This document shows, in pieces, positions 1-8,943 of a stretch of DNA of 64,000 bases. The stretch lies in assembly GCF_900163715.1 (NCBI RefSeq), contig NZ_FWFF01000020.1, forward strand, positions 247,872-311,871, read 5' to 3'. This DNA comes from Brevibacterium yomogidense (GTDB lineage Bacteria > Actinomycetota > Actinomycetes > Actinomycetales > Brevibacteriaceae). Position 1 is the first letter of the stretch; each line of letters begins with the position of its first letter. Position numbers and translations under genes: made by a program. Below the pieces are notes generated by a model. The model saw nothing but the letters and a program-made list of their open reading frames with translations, searched no databases and had not been told where the DNA came from.

Positions 1-1
1 A

Positions 2-187
2 CGGATCATGGAGCCTTCGGACCTGGCTCAGTTACCGCGTGGTCGCGCGGTGATGACTGCTTCGGGTCAGCCGGCCGCGCTGTTGGAGTTGGAGCATTTC
101 TCGCAGAAGGATTACGTCGACGATGTGAAGGCGTCCCAGGAGTTCTACGAGTCGCAGATCGGCAAGGAGGAACAGCATGTCCGATGA
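2..187 (+). CDS. C-terminal end of a TraG/VirD4-type conjugative coupling protein (partial)
   Basis: An open frame enters from the left edge and stops at 185-187, giving about 61 residues. It contains DLAQLPRGRAVMTASGQPA followed by an acidic tail. That pattern (a Leu-Pro-Arg-Gly-Arg turn leading into a strand) resembles the C-terminus of actinobacterial TraG/TraD/VirD4-type ATPases, which bring DNA to a conjugative secretion channel at the membrane. The ATPase motifs lie outside the window, so the call rests on the tail and on the DUF4913 gene that starts inside it (11 bp overlap), a pairing common on actinobacterial conjugative elements. Family assignment is inference. Confidence 0.5.
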   Translation, partial: RIMEPSDLAQLPRGRAVMTASGQPAALLELEHFSQKDYVDDVKASQEFYESQIGKEEQHVR

Positions 188-599
188 CTTCGAAGCGGAT
201 GAACCAGTCGAGGAGCCACCGGCGTTCGAGCCGTTCTACTCATCTCTGGATGCCTGGGTAACCGATTGGCTCCTGCCGAACTACTCGCGGCCGCTGCGTG
301 ATGTCTCGCAGTTCCGGTGGGACCCGCAGTGGTGGCGCTACTCGGAGGTCGTCATGCGCCTGGAAGCGCTGTGGGCGTCGTGGGAAAAGATGCGGCTGGA
401 AGGTGGGCCGGGGATCGTGGCGTTCTTCCGTGACTACCTGGACCCGATGATGCGGGTCATCCTCGATCCTGCCGGACCGTTCCACACCTATGATCCGAAC
501 AAGACGGGCCCGGATGGCGAACGGGATATGCCGGAGCCATTGCCGCATTCTCCTCTAACCGTCCCGGACTTGTTCCGACTGGACTGGTCCAACGAGTAA
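177..599 (+). CDS. DUF4913 domain protein of conjugative elements
   Basis: This 140-residue protein has an acidic N-terminal 20 residues, then a Trp-rich core containing FRWDPQWWRYSEVVMRLEALW near residues 45-65 and a segment ending DPMMRVILDPAGPF near residues 90-103. The W-x-PQWW-x-H/Y-x-E-x-x-x-R-L-x-x-L-W pattern is typical of DUF4913, a family of unknown function usually next to TraG-like genes on actinobacterial plasmids and integrative elements. The ATG lies inside the end of the preceding frame and is preceded by AAGGAGG, so the two genes are probably co-translated. No terminator is evident in the 215 bp that follow. Confidence 0.75.
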   Translation: MSDDFEADEPVEEPPAFEPFYSSLDAWVTDWLLPNYSRPLRDVSQFRWDPQWWRYSEVVMRLEALWASWEKMRLEGGPGIVAFFRDYLDPMMRVILDPAGPFHTYDPNKTGPDGERDMPEPLPHSPLTVPDLFRLDWSNE

Positions 600-814
600 G
601 GCACGCCAGCGTCTTGTCTAACGGTAGATTCTGAGGCGCGCTACCAGCTTGCCATCTTGTCCACGTCGGATCTACGGCCGTATGACCGGCTGTGGCCAAG
701 AATGTCCGCTAGGTAACCGAACCGGCCACGACATCAACTAACAGTCTGCCTTCGCTACAATTAACAAACCTAATGATTGCTCAGTGACCGTGAAGTCGCA
801 ACGAAGGAGTTGCT

Positions 815-2341
815 TTGACGATCGAACTTGAACTCTCCCGCACGCACCTGCCCGTGGCATCCCTGTTCCGCCACGCCCGCGAGCTGCCCAACCGCCTCGC
901 GCTCGTCGATTCGACGACGAGCGTCACCTATGGGGAACTCCTGCTCCGTGTTCAGGTGGTGGCCGCGCGCCTGCATGCCGCGGGGGTCAGGCCCGATGAC
1001 CGGGTGGCGGTCGTGGCGGGTAACTGTGCCGCGTTTCCTGTCGTCGTGTTAGCCACGAATTACCTCGGCGCGATCATCGTGCCGGTGAACTTCCGGCTGG
1101 CGGCCGGCGAGATCGCCTACATCCTAGGCAACTGCGAACCGACGGTCGTCGTCACGGACGCGGAGCGGGCCGATGTCACGCGGGACGCCATTGGCGATGC
1201 ACCGCTGACGATGTTCGACCTGACCGAGCTCGCCGGACCAGGCCCGATCGGCGCCTCGGAGTCCGTGCCGGACCCGATGATCCGCAGTCTCACCGACGAT
1301 CAGGCGATCATATACACCTCCGGCACGACGGGCAGGCCCAAGGGCGCGGTGCTGTCCTACTCCAGCGTGCTGTCGACCACGATGCGCTCCTCGGTCTCCG
1401 GGCAATACCGGCCGGGGCAGGAGGTGGGACTGCTGGCCTCCCCAATGTTCCACATCGCCGCCTTCAACGCGATAGACACGAACCTCGCCAATGCCGCCAC
1501 AACTGTCATCACCCCGTCCACCGGGTTCGACGCGGCTAACATTCTCGACCTCATGGAGGAGCACGGAATCACCGTGACGTTCATGGTGCCCTCGCAATGG
1601 CAGCTCATGGTCGACGAGCAGCGCCGCCGGCCGCGGGACATCAAGCTGGGGTTTTACGGCTGGGGCGCGGCGCCAGCGACCGAGGCGCTGCTCACCGCCC
1701 TACGCGAGGTGTTTCCCGAGGCGGGCTCGCAAGCGGCCTTCGGGCAGACGGAGACCTCCGGCGGTGGGGTGTCGCTCAGCCACGAGGACTCGCTGCGCAA
1801 GCTCGGATCGGTGGGCAAACCGGACCGGAACTTCTCGATCCGGGTGGTCGACCCGGAGATGAACGACGTGCCCCACGGTGAGGTCGGCGAGATCGTCTAC
1901 CAGGGGCCGGGCCTCATGAGCCGGTACTGGAACAACCCGAAGGCGACTGCCGAGGCGTTCCACGGCGGCTGGTTCCACTCCGGGGACCTCGTCCGGCAGG
2001 ACGAGGAGGGCTTTCTCTACGTGGTCGACCGGGTCAAGGACATGATCATCTCCGGTGGGGAGAATATTTACTGCGCCGAACTGGAGAACGTCGTTGCTTG
2101 GCACCCCAAGGTCGCCGAGGTGGCCGTCGTCGGGCGACGCGACGAGAAGTGGGGCGAGATCCCGGTTGCCGTGGTGGTTCCGCGCAACGAAGAGGAACTA
2201 CCATCGCTGGAGGAGATCCGCGAGTTCTGCGATGGCAAGCTGGCCCGCTACAAGCTGCCCAAGGACGTCGTCATCCGCGAAGGGTTCCCGCGCAGTGGCA
2301 CCGGCAAGATCCAGAAGACGGTGCTTCGGCAGAAAGTCTGA
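815..2341 (+). CDS. Acyl-CoA synthetase (AMP-forming, FadD-like)
   Basis: This 508-residue enzyme of the ANL superfamily should activate a carboxylic acid to its CoA thioester via an acyl-adenylate. The AMP-binding loop YTSGTTGRPKGAV lies near residues 168-180. FGQTE is in the middle, and GWFHSGDLV followed by DRVKDMIISGGENIY forms the hinge to the C-terminal lid. The lid lysine is in GTGKIQKTV close to the C-terminus. The start is TTG with AAGGAG five bases upstream. A close paralogue lies at 31,023 (same hinge and GENIYCAE motif). The gene converges on the TetR gene at 2632 and is the only plus-strand member of the catabolic block, where it may activate the acid released by the hydrolase. 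Substrate unknown. Confidence 0.85.
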   Translation: MTIELELSRTHLPVASLFRHARELPNRLALVDSTTSVTYGELLLRVQVVAARLHAAGVRPDDRVAVVAGNCAAFPVVVLATNYLGAIIVPVNFRLAAGEIAYILGNCEPTVVVTDAERADVTRDAIGDAPLTMFDLTELAGPGPIGASESVPDPMIRSLTDDQAIIYTSGTTGRPKGAVLSYSSVLSTTMRSSVSGQYRPGQEVGLLASPMFHIAAFNAIDTNLANAATTVITPSTGFDAANILDLMEEHGITVTFMVPSQWQLMVDEQRRRPRDIKLGFYGWGAAPATEALLTALREVFPEAGSQAAFGQTETSGGGVSLSHEDSLRKLGSVGKPDRNFSIRVVDPEMNDVPHGEVGEIVYQGPGLMSRYWNNPKATAEAFHGGWFHSGDLVRQDEEGFLYVVDRVKDMIISGGENIYCAELENVVAWHPKVAEVAVVGRRDEKWGEIPVAVVVPRNEEELPSLEEIREFCDGKLARYKLPKDVVIREGFPRSGTGKIQKTVLRQKV

Positions 2342-2631
2342 GGGGGCCGCTCCCCGCCTTCCGGCCGCCTACTCCCGCCGGCAGAGAACGGTCCAGCCGG
2401 CCAGCAACCCGGAAGCAGTCGAAGAATTCATCAACGCCGTCGAACCGGCGGCGAACGCCGACACCGTGCCGCGTGGGTGGACGGCACGAGCGAAATCCGG
2501 GCGCAAGTCCGACGCCTACAACTTCCGCTTCAACGAGTCGCAGAGCGCCTCGCATGAGCATGCTCATGAGGTGACCGGTAGGCCGCTCCAGCGACATACC
2601 GAAGAGGCAGTCTGGCCCGTCCTCGAGGATG
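2342..2631. other. Intergenic region between convergent genes, with a 16-bp palindrome
   Basis: No gene is recognised here. A plus-strand frame remains open through most of it but continues a shadow frame of the ligase and matches nothing I know. A perfect 16-bp palindrome, CATGAGCATGCTCATG, sits at 2553-2568. It has no loop and no T-run, so it is not a standard terminator. Confidence 0.5.
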
Positions 2632-3330
2632 CTATTCCTGTGCCGGTCCGGACTCGAGTTCGAGTGATCGAGCAACCGCTGACTCTGTGCCTGAAGCGTC
2701 CTTAGCGATCGCATTCCATACGAAATCCAGCAACATTCGCTCGAAGCGTGTCGATACCGGGCCATCGAGTTGTGTCTGGAATCTCAAAGACCCGACGATC
2801 ACTCGTGCAGTAACTCCGATATCTACTCCGTCTCTGAGCTCTCCGCGATCCCGCGCCGTGCTGATGACGTCCTCGACGGCCTTGTTCGCAGGAGACCGCA
2901 CCTTCTGAACATAGGTTTCGACGATCTCCGGATAATGCGAGCGGTCCGCATCCAACTGCGTGAACAAGTTGAGCATCACCGGATCCCTGTACATCTCGGC
3001 CCATTGGCTGATGATGTATCGGAGATCGCCTCGGAGGGTACCCGTGCACGGCTTCGTCGCCACAAAATTATCCACGGTGAGAGCAGCAGTGATCAAGCAC
3101 TCACGAGTCGGCCAGCGCGAATAAATTGACGCTTTCGAAACACCAGCGCGATCTGCAATTGCCGTGATCCGGAGATTCCGAAGACCCCTGGTGCTGATCT
3201 CGACGAGCGCCTCCCTAAGGACTGCATGATCGATGCGCAGCTCTCGCGGGCGCCCGAGAGCCGGCTTGGCAGCTCGACCGCCGGAACGATTCAGGTCACC
3301 CTCTGAAATTGAACTCACCTGGCCGGTCAT
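2632..3330 (-). CDS. TetR/AcrR-family transcriptional regulator
   Basis: This 232-residue protein has about 35 basic, Ser/Gly-rich residues, then a TetR helix-turn-helix (ITAIADRAGVSKASIYSRWPT, residues about 55-75) and a helical ligand-binding domain. TetR proteins are usually dimeric repressors released by small ligands. It converges with the ligase at 815 and lies downstream of the hydrolase/monooxygenase genes on the same strand, separated from them by a strong hairpin at 3552-3607. It is the obvious candidate local regulator of the catabolic block. No clear operator is visible directly upstream. Confidence 0.85.
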   Translation of the reverse strand: MTGQVSSISEGDLNRSGGRAAKPALGRPRELRIDHAVLREALVEISTRGLRNLRITAIADRAGVSKASIYSRWPTRECLITAALTVDNFVATKPCTGTLRGDLRYIISQWAEMYRDPVMLNLFTQLDADRSHYPEIVETYVQKVRSPANKAVEDVISTARDRGELRDGVDIGVTARVIVGSLRFQTQLDGPVSTRFERMLLDFVWNAIAKDASGTESAVARSLELESGPAQE

Positions 3331-3551
3331 CTAGGTTCTGTTTCCCTCTCGAATGCAAGTTCCCAAGTCAGTCTACTTCCGTCGATGCTGCGGCACCAAC
3401 GATTCACCCGCGCGTGATCGGGGATGCAGACCGTCATGAGATACGTCCGTCCGTGGCAGGAACGCTCACAAGACGGTAAACCAGTCGGATCGACTTGGCT
3501 AGAGCCATCAGCCCTGACCGATTTAGCAGACCTTTGCCCATCGTCCCGCCG

Positions 3552-3607
3552 TTGCACAGGAAGGCGCCGGAGCAGGACAAAGTCCGCTCCGGCGCCTTCC
3601 TGTGCAA
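3552..3607 (-). terminator. Perfect 22-bp hairpin directly after the hydrolase stop codon
   Basis: Left arm 3552-3573 and right arm 3586-3607 are perfect reverse complements (22 bp, starting TTGCACAGGAAGGCGCC). Inside, GGAC/GTCC adds four more pairs around an AAA loop with one bulged A. The stem starts two bases after the stop codon of the minus-strand hydrolase at 3609, where a terminator is expected. No U-tract follows on either strand, as often in high-GC actinobacteria. Confidence 0.75.
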
Positions 3608-3608
3608 T

Positions 3609-4505
3609 CTAGGCAGGAGCGAGCGCGTTGCGGGTGATCGCATCGGCGAGCACCGGCCAGAGCGACGGCGCAACTATGGAGTGACCCATATCACTGAGTT
3701 CGAGCAACTCCGCCCCGGGGATGCTCTCCGCAGTCGACCGGCCGCCGGACACATCAATCAGACGGTCGAGCAACCCATGGACTACAAGTGCGGGAGCCGA
3801 AACCGAACCCAGTTCCTCCGAACGGTCGCCATCGGCCAGCTGCGCCCCGAAATGGTACGCCCTCGCCTGGGGATCGTACGCACGCTCGAAGGATTCAGTG
3901 GTGAAACTCCGAAGCGTCTCCTCATCGACGTGGGGGCCTCCGGAGATACGGGCGAATTCGATCGCGTTGTCGATGACGTTGGCAAGCGTCCCGTCCGTGA
4001 GTCGCATGATCGGGTCCATTGCTTCGGGATCGGAAGGCTCCACGTCTGGGGAGCCGGACGTCGACATGATTGAGGCCAGGCTGAGCACACGGTCGGGCCA
4101 GTCTATCGTCAGGCGCTGCGCCAGCATCCCGCCAAACGATATGCCTGCAACATGGACGCTTCCGATGTCGAGGAAGTCCATGAGTTGGACCATGTCGGCC
4201 GCCATGTCGTGAAGGCCGTACGGAGGCTCCGCTGCAAGTCCGAGCAATCCAGGTCCGGCGTTTTCGGCATCCTGAGGGACCAATGCCGGCGGAGGAGTCG
4301 TCGTCTTCGTCGCGAAGCCCGTGTCGCGGTTGTCGAAACGGATCACCCGAAGGCCCCGCGATGCGAGCTCGACGCACATCCCGGTCGGCCAGCCGTACAT
4401 ATGGCTTCCGATGCCGGAGATCACCATGAGAACGGGGTCCTCTGCCTCGCCGAACTCCTCGTACTGCGTCTCGCGACCCTCCAGCGACGCTGTGTTGTGT
4501 GTCAT
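3609..4505 (-). CDS. Alpha/beta-hydrolase (probable esterase/lactonase)
   Basis: This 298-residue alpha/beta-hydrolase has the oxyanion segment near SGIGSHMYGWP (residues 30-40), the nucleophile elbow GISFGG (Ser in the middle of the chain), an Asp in VHGLLDRLI and a His in DMGHSI near the C-terminus, so the catalytic triad looks complete. Its start overlaps the stop of the monooxygenase gene by four bases (ATGA), which implies translational coupling. Baeyer-Villiger monooxygenases are often paired with such a hydrolase, which opens the ester or lactone they make. That role is inference from context. Confidence 0.85.
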   Translation of the reverse strand: MTHNTASLEGRETQYEEFGEAEDPVLMVISGIGSHMYGWPTGMCVELASRGLRVIRFDNRDTGFATKTTTPPPALVPQDAENAGPGLLGLAAEPPYGLHDMAADMVQLMDFLDIGSVHVAGISFGGMLAQRLTIDWPDRVLSLASIMSTSGSPDVEPSDPEAMDPIMRLTDGTLANVIDNAIEFARISGGPHVDEETLRSFTTESFERAYDPQARAYHFGAQLADGDRSEELGSVSAPALVVHGLLDRLIDVSGGRSTAESIPGAELLELSDMGHSIVAPSLWPVLADAITRNALAPA

Positions 4506-6394
4506 TTCGCTCCGACTCCGTCCCTACTCGACACTGAGAGACCGCGCATGTCTCCCGCATCCTGCCACTCGCCCAGCCGATCAATGTATCCGACTCCTCG
4601 TTCGCCATAGATCGCTTTGAATACGCCGCGCGGATTCAGCGGGTCGCCCTCATTGCTGAGGAGCCCAGGGGTGCATTCCGACAGGAACTGCTGTTGGACC
4701 CTGGCCGCGGGGAACTCGTGGGACATCTCGAGGATGCTCGACCACTCGTCCACTGCGCTCTCGGTCGGTTCGACGGCGACGATGCCCTCGTCGTTGCACC
4801 GCTTCACCACATACGCGATGTACTCCGCCTGCTTGCCGTTGGCATGCAGGTAGTTTGAACCCAGACCGTTCCCGATCAGCGACATCTGAAAGTAGTTCGG
4901 CATGCCGTGCACCTGGATGCCGAACCATGTCCGGAATCCATCTGCCCAGTGATCTTCCAACGTTTCACCGCCACGACCGACGATGGGGAACCGGACGAGC
5001 TTGAAGAGGTCCGGATTGCCGATCTCAAGACCCGAGGCGTAGATGATGAGATCAACCTCGAATTCCTTTCCGAGCGCAACTATCCCGTTATTGGTGATGC
5101 GTTCGACACCCATTCCCGCAGTATCGATCAGCGTGACATTCTCCCGGTTGAACGTAGCCAGATATTCGTCGTTCCACGTCGGACGTTTACACCACAGATC
5201 GTAGTACGGCTTCAGCGCCTCCGCGGTCTCTGGATCATCCACCTCTTCGTCGTAGCGAGCTCGCAGCCGTTCCATATACATCATGTTCGCCAGCTTCATA
5301 ACGGTGTAGTCGTCGACTTCCACGTCCGCCGCTCGGGCTCGCTCACGGATATCGGCGGCGAATTCGACTCGGGCGCGCGATTGGTCGGCGAATCCGTTGT
5401 CGTAGATCTCCTCCGTTGGAGTTCCGCTCACCCCGACGGTGACGGCCATGTCACGCATGCGGGCCTCCTGCCAGCCGGCAGGCAGGCTATTCCACCACTC
5501 GGGATCGGTCTCCTCGTTGTTGCGCGGATCGACGCCGGACGGCGTCCGCTGGAAGACATACAGATGCTCGGAGCTGCGGCCCAAGGCAGGAATAGCCTGC
5601 AGCGCGCTGGCTCCAGTACCGATGATCGCTACCCTCTTGTCGGCGAGATTCACAAGGTCGCCCTGGATGTCTCCACCCGTGTACTCGAAGTCCCAGCGCT
5701 GGGATAGGAACGAGTGGCCTTCGAAGTCTGCGATCCCGGGTATCCCGGGCAACTTCGGGCTTCCGGGCTCACCGCCGGCCACGATAACAAACCGGGATGT
5801 GATCTCATCGCCATAGTCCGTGGCGACCAGCCAGGAGGATGACGACTCGTCCCAGGTCATCCCGGTCACCGTAGTGCTCATCATCAGTCCGTCGTCGAAC
5901 TTGAAATGTTCGGCGATTCGTCGTGCATGCTGCTGGATCTCTGCCGCATCGACATACCGTTTCGTCGGCATGTACTGCGTCTCCTCGAGGAGAGGGAGGT
6001 AGCAGTACGATTCCGAGTCGCACGCAGCCCCCGGATACCGGTTCCAATACCAGTTCCCGCCGACGTCTCCAGCTCTGTCGATCACGCGGATCCGATCCAC
6101 CCCGGCCTGCTTGAGACGGGCGGCGGCCTGCAGTCCCCCGAATCCGGCTCCGACAATGACCACATCGACGCTCTCGGTCCTGGCTTCGCGATCCGGTCGC
6201 GGCGTGTACGGATCAGTCAAGTAGTCGGCATATTCGCCTTCCACACGGAGGTAGCGACGGCCGCTGTCCTTCCGCATCCTGATGGACCGCTCCTTGTCGT
6301 AGCGAGCCTGCACCGTCTCAGGATCGAAGTCGAGCCTCAGCTTCTCCCTCAGCTCGGCATATCGGGTGGTCCTTATGTGCAGAGTCTGCGTCAT
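4502..6394 (-). CDS. Flavin-dependent Baeyer-Villiger-type monooxygenase
   Basis: This 630-residue FAD/NADPH monooxygenase has an N-terminal FAD site VVIVGAGFGGLQAAARL near residues 78-94, a second Rossmann site VAIIGTGASALQAIPAL, and RYPGAACDSESYCY of class B flavoproteins. An N-terminal extension of about 70 residues resembles cyclopentadecanone/cyclododecanone-type enzymes. The segment corresponding to the Baeyer-Villiger fingerprint F-x-G-x-x-x-H-x-x-x-W reads FEGHSFLSQRW: the fingerprint histidine is leucine (codon CTA). The expected reaction is oxygen insertion next to a ketone, giving an ester or lactone, but the substitution leaves activity uncertain. It is coupled to the downstream hydrolase; an SDR gene lies 295 bp upstream. 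The start follows AAGAAACTG without a strong ribosome site. Confidence 0.85.
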   Translation of the reverse strand: MTQTLHIRTTRYAELREKLRLDFDPETVQARYDKERSIRMRKDSGRRYLRVEGEYADYLTDPYTPRPDREARTESVDVVIVGAGFGGLQAAARLKQAGVDRIRVIDRAGDVGGNWYWNRYPGAACDSESYCYLPLLEETQYMPTKRYVDAAEIQQHARRIAEHFKFDDGLMMSTTVTGMTWDESSSSWLVATDYGDEITSRFVIVAGGEPGSPKLPGIPGIADFEGHSFLSQRWDFEYTGGDIQGDLVNLADKRVAIIGTGASALQAIPALGRSSEHLYVFQRTPSGVDPRNNEETDPEWWNSLPAGWQEARMRDMAVTVGVSGTPTEEIYDNGFADQSRARVEFAADIRERARAADVEVDDYTVMKLANMMYMERLRARYDEEVDDPETAEALKPYYDLWCKRPTWNDEYLATFNRENVTLIDTAGMGVERITNNGIVALGKEFEVDLIIYASGLEIGNPDLFKLVRFPIVGRGGETLEDHWADGFRTWFGIQVHGMPNYFQMSLIGNGLGSNYLHANGKQAEYIAYVVKRCNDEGIVAVEPTESAVDEWSSILEMSHEFPAARVQQQFLSECTPGLLSNEGDPLNPRGVFKAIYGERGVGYIDRLGEWQDAGDMRGLSVSSRDGVGAK

Positions 6395-6689
6395 TACAGT
6401 TTCTTCCTATCTTTGTCGCGCGCCATCGTCCGTCGCGGGTCTGTGATCCATGGGCGATGCCGGCGCATCGGCGCTGAACCTGGAAAGTAGGCACAGAGCC
6501 GGTTGGCGCCGCCGGCACCAGCGAGGGGTCCGGTGGTGATGCTCACTCGGTCAGAGACGAGTCTCCCCTCGTTCGGCCGGGAGCGGCTTCGCTGCCTACT
6601 CGAAGGCGTCGGAGCGCTCCGGACCGCGATCGGTCTGGTTCGCCTGAGTGCCGGATCATCTGAAAAGAGGGACGGGCGTCGAGGCCGTC
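6395..6689. other. Intergenic region upstream of the monooxygenase gene
   Basis: These 295 bp separate the SDR stop from the monooxygenase start on the same strand. I see no gene. They probably hold the promoter of the monooxygenase-hydrolase pair, but I cannot point to convincing -35/-10 boxes. Confidence 0.4.
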
Positions 6690-7496
6690 TCAATCGAGCG
6701 TGACGGACTGGGCATGGTAATTTAGCCCGGCCGCCAGCATCCCGCCGTCGACGACTATCTCAGCACCGTTGATATAGCTCGAAGCATCCGACACCAGGAA
6801 TGCGACCGCACTAACGATCTCGTCCGGCGATGCCACACGACCTGCTGGGACGCCTTTCAGACCGCGCTTGATAAAGTCGGCTCCGTCGGCGCCCGAACTC
6901 AGCATCGGAGTGGACACCAGGCCCGGATGCACCGAGTTCACCCTGATTCCAGACGATGAGAATTCCAAGGTCCCAGTCTTCGTCAGACCGCGTACAGCCC
7001 ATTTGCTGGCCGTATATGCTGCTGGCAGATAACCCATCATCCCGGCTCCGGATGAGATGTTCACAATGGATCCGGAGGTGGACTTCTCCAGCAGCGGGAA
7101 GCATGCCTTCATGCCGTAGAAGACGCCCGACAGGTTCACCGACATCACACGATCCCAGTCCTCCGCCGACGTCTCAAGGATTCCGAAGCGAAAGCTGACG
7201 CCGGCATTATTAACCAAGCCGTCGAGCCGACCCGAGACGTCGCTGATTTCGCCGGCGACTCTCTCCCAGTCGTTCCACGACGTCACGTCGAGAGCCGTCC
7301 CCTGGGCACGTCCTCCGTCCGCACAGATAATGGCGGCCTGCTCCTCAACCTTGGTGCCGTCCACATCTGATAGCCAGACATGCGCCCCGAGAGCAGCCAG
7401 CTCCCGCGCTTCGCCCAGACCCATCCCGGATGCCGCGCCCGTGATCAGGACGTTCCGACCAGTCAGATCATGCTGTGCTATTATGTTAGATTTCAT
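6690..7496 (-). CDS. Short-chain dehydrogenase/reductase (SDR)
   Basis: This classical SDR of 268 residues has the cofactor loop TGAASGMG near the N-terminus, NNAG, a catalytic Ser in NISSGAG, the YTASK active site (Tyr and Lys) and PGLVSTPM. Asp after the second strand (WLSDVDG) favours NAD(H) over NADP(H). I chose the ATG at 7494-7496 because GAGGAGAGAAGGAACG precedes it; a longer frame upstream lacks SDR character. In context it could oxidise a secondary alcohol to the ketone used by the monooxygenase. The substrate is not evident. Confidence 0.85.
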   Translation of the reverse strand: MKSNIIAQHDLTGRNVLITGAASGMGLGEARELAALGAHVWLSDVDGTKVEEQAAIICADGGRAQGTALDVTSWNDWERVAGEISDVSGRLDGLVNNAGVSFRFGILETSAEDWDRVMSVNLSGVFYGMKACFPLLEKSTSGSIVNISSGAGMMGYLPAAYTASKWAVRGLTKTGTLEFSSSGIRVNSVHPGLVSTPMLSSGADGADFIKRGLKGVPAGRVASPDEIVSAVAFLVSDASSYINGAEIVVDGGMLAAGLNYHAQSVTLD

Positions 7497-7650
7497 CGTT
7501 CCTTCTCTCCTCACATCACAACTGCAGTGGTACGGAGATGATGTGCTCGACGATCGATACATTTCTGGTTTCTATCGACCCCAGGCAGTCGGTACGCCCA
7601 ACACCGGTGATCATTCGGCGCGAAGAATCGCCCCACTGCCTGGACACCGA

Positions 7651-8943
7651 TCATTCAGGCCTGTGGCCGGCCGCCTCCTCATCGAATACGCGGTCAGCGA
7701 AGCCGCGATAGTCCTTGCCGTCGGCGGAATACCAGTCGTGCATCGTCGAGATGTCGCCGCCGTCGGTGAATCCGTATTCCTCGACGATCCCTTCCCACTT
7801 CTCCACGAGTTCCTGGACCCGTGCTTCGGGATCTTCTCCGAGGACCCCTGTAGCTCCGGCCTCCTGGATCATCTCGGTCTGTGTGACCTGGACCGTCTCC
7901 TGGAAGTCCGCCGGCAAAGGCTCGACGCTTCCGCCCGAGGCCAGAGACTGCTCGGTGATCCCGACCCCCGAGTTGACGACGCTCTCGAGGAATCCACTTT
8001 GCAGTGCGGGCGTGGCATCGAAGATGACCTGCTGGTACGGGAGCGGCAGCTCAGAGAAGGTTGAGCCGGCGACCAGGCCGGCTGAGAAGCGGCCGGAATT
8101 CGACGTACTGTCGGCGAATCTCAGATTGGGGGCGGCTTCTGTGATCCCGTAGGTCAGCGTCGTGCCCGCCTGCTGAAGCGTGCAGTCGACGGTGTTCCGT
8201 TCCAGTGCCTCGAAGGACTCAGCCATCTCCAACGACACAGGGGTTGCGCCAGCCGCTCCCAGCACCGTGTGGTGCGAGGATGTACCGGTTCGGATCTGTC
8301 GCCCGACCCAGTCCTCGGACGCGGTACCGGTATTCTGCGAATTACAGAAGTAGTAGTACTCACCCGTTCCGCCGAATGGAGCCAGCGGTACCAGTCCCTG
8401 CGCCTCGAACTCCTCGGTGAGCGCCGGTGTGGACCAGCCGAACTCTGACCCCACTCCGGACGAGATGAGTTCACCTACCATCGGCGATGGCGGGATCGCA
8501 GCCGACAGCTTGGCGAAGGAGTCGAAGGCGGGATACTCTGCCGGCTCGTAAGCGATGATCATCGATGCGACGTCTATGCGTCCGTCGACCAATGCATCGC
8601 CGATTTCGGTGAAGCCGGCAATACTCTGACCCCATACGATGTCGACAGTTATCTGACCGTTCGATCGCTTCTCGATCTCCTCCTTCCACATCTCCGAAGC
8701 CTTCGCGGTCACGCCGTTGGGCGATGCTGCATCAGATTGATAGGTGATCGTGACGGGTTCCAATCCGGTGATAGTCTCTTCTACCGCTCCCTGGTCTGCG
8801 CCATAGTCGAAGCCGTTGACCTGCTCTCCCGATTGCGCAGTGTTTCCGACGCTGCTGGCACAACCCACGAGCCCGAGTGCCATGATTGCCATTAGAGGGA
8901 ATACCTTGTTTTGGATGCCCGCGCCATTGCGATACTTGAACAT
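7651..8943 (-). CDS. TRAP-transporter solute-binding lipoprotein (DctP family)
   Basis: This 430-residue secreted lipoprotein has an N-terminal hydrophobic segment ending in the lipobox LVGC (Cys near residue 28), then a DctP-type fold with GQITVDIVWGQSIAG, DALVDGRIDVASM and ERNTVDCTLQQ. Such proteins bind an organic acid outside the membrane and pass it to a DctQM permease. No permease gene is adjacent, so it is an orphan here. It resembles the two binding proteins at 28.1-31.0 kb and, less closely, the one at 62.6 kb. It lies upstream of the SDR on the same strand (154 bp gap) and probably supplies substrate for the catabolic block. Confidence 0.85.
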   Translation of the reverse strand: MFKYRNGAGIQNKVFPLMAIMALGLVGCASSVGNTAQSGEQVNGFDYGADQGAVEETITGLEPVTITYQSDAASPNGVTAKASEMWKEEIEKRSNGQITVDIVWGQSIAGFTEIGDALVDGRIDVASMIIAYEPAEYPAFDSFAKLSAAIPPSPMVGELISSGVGSEFGWSTPALTEEFEAQGLVPLAPFGGTGEYYYFCNSQNTGTASEDWVGRQIRTGTSSHHTVLGAAGATPVSLEMAESFEALERNTVDCTLQQAGTTLTYGITEAAPNLRFADSTSNSGRFSAGLVAGSTFSELPLPYQQVIFDATPALQSGFLESVVNSGVGITEQSLASGGSVEPLPADFQETVQVTQTEMIQEAGATGVLGEDPEARVQELVEKWEGIVEEYGFTDGGDISTMHDWYSADGKDYRGFADRVFDEEAAGHRPE

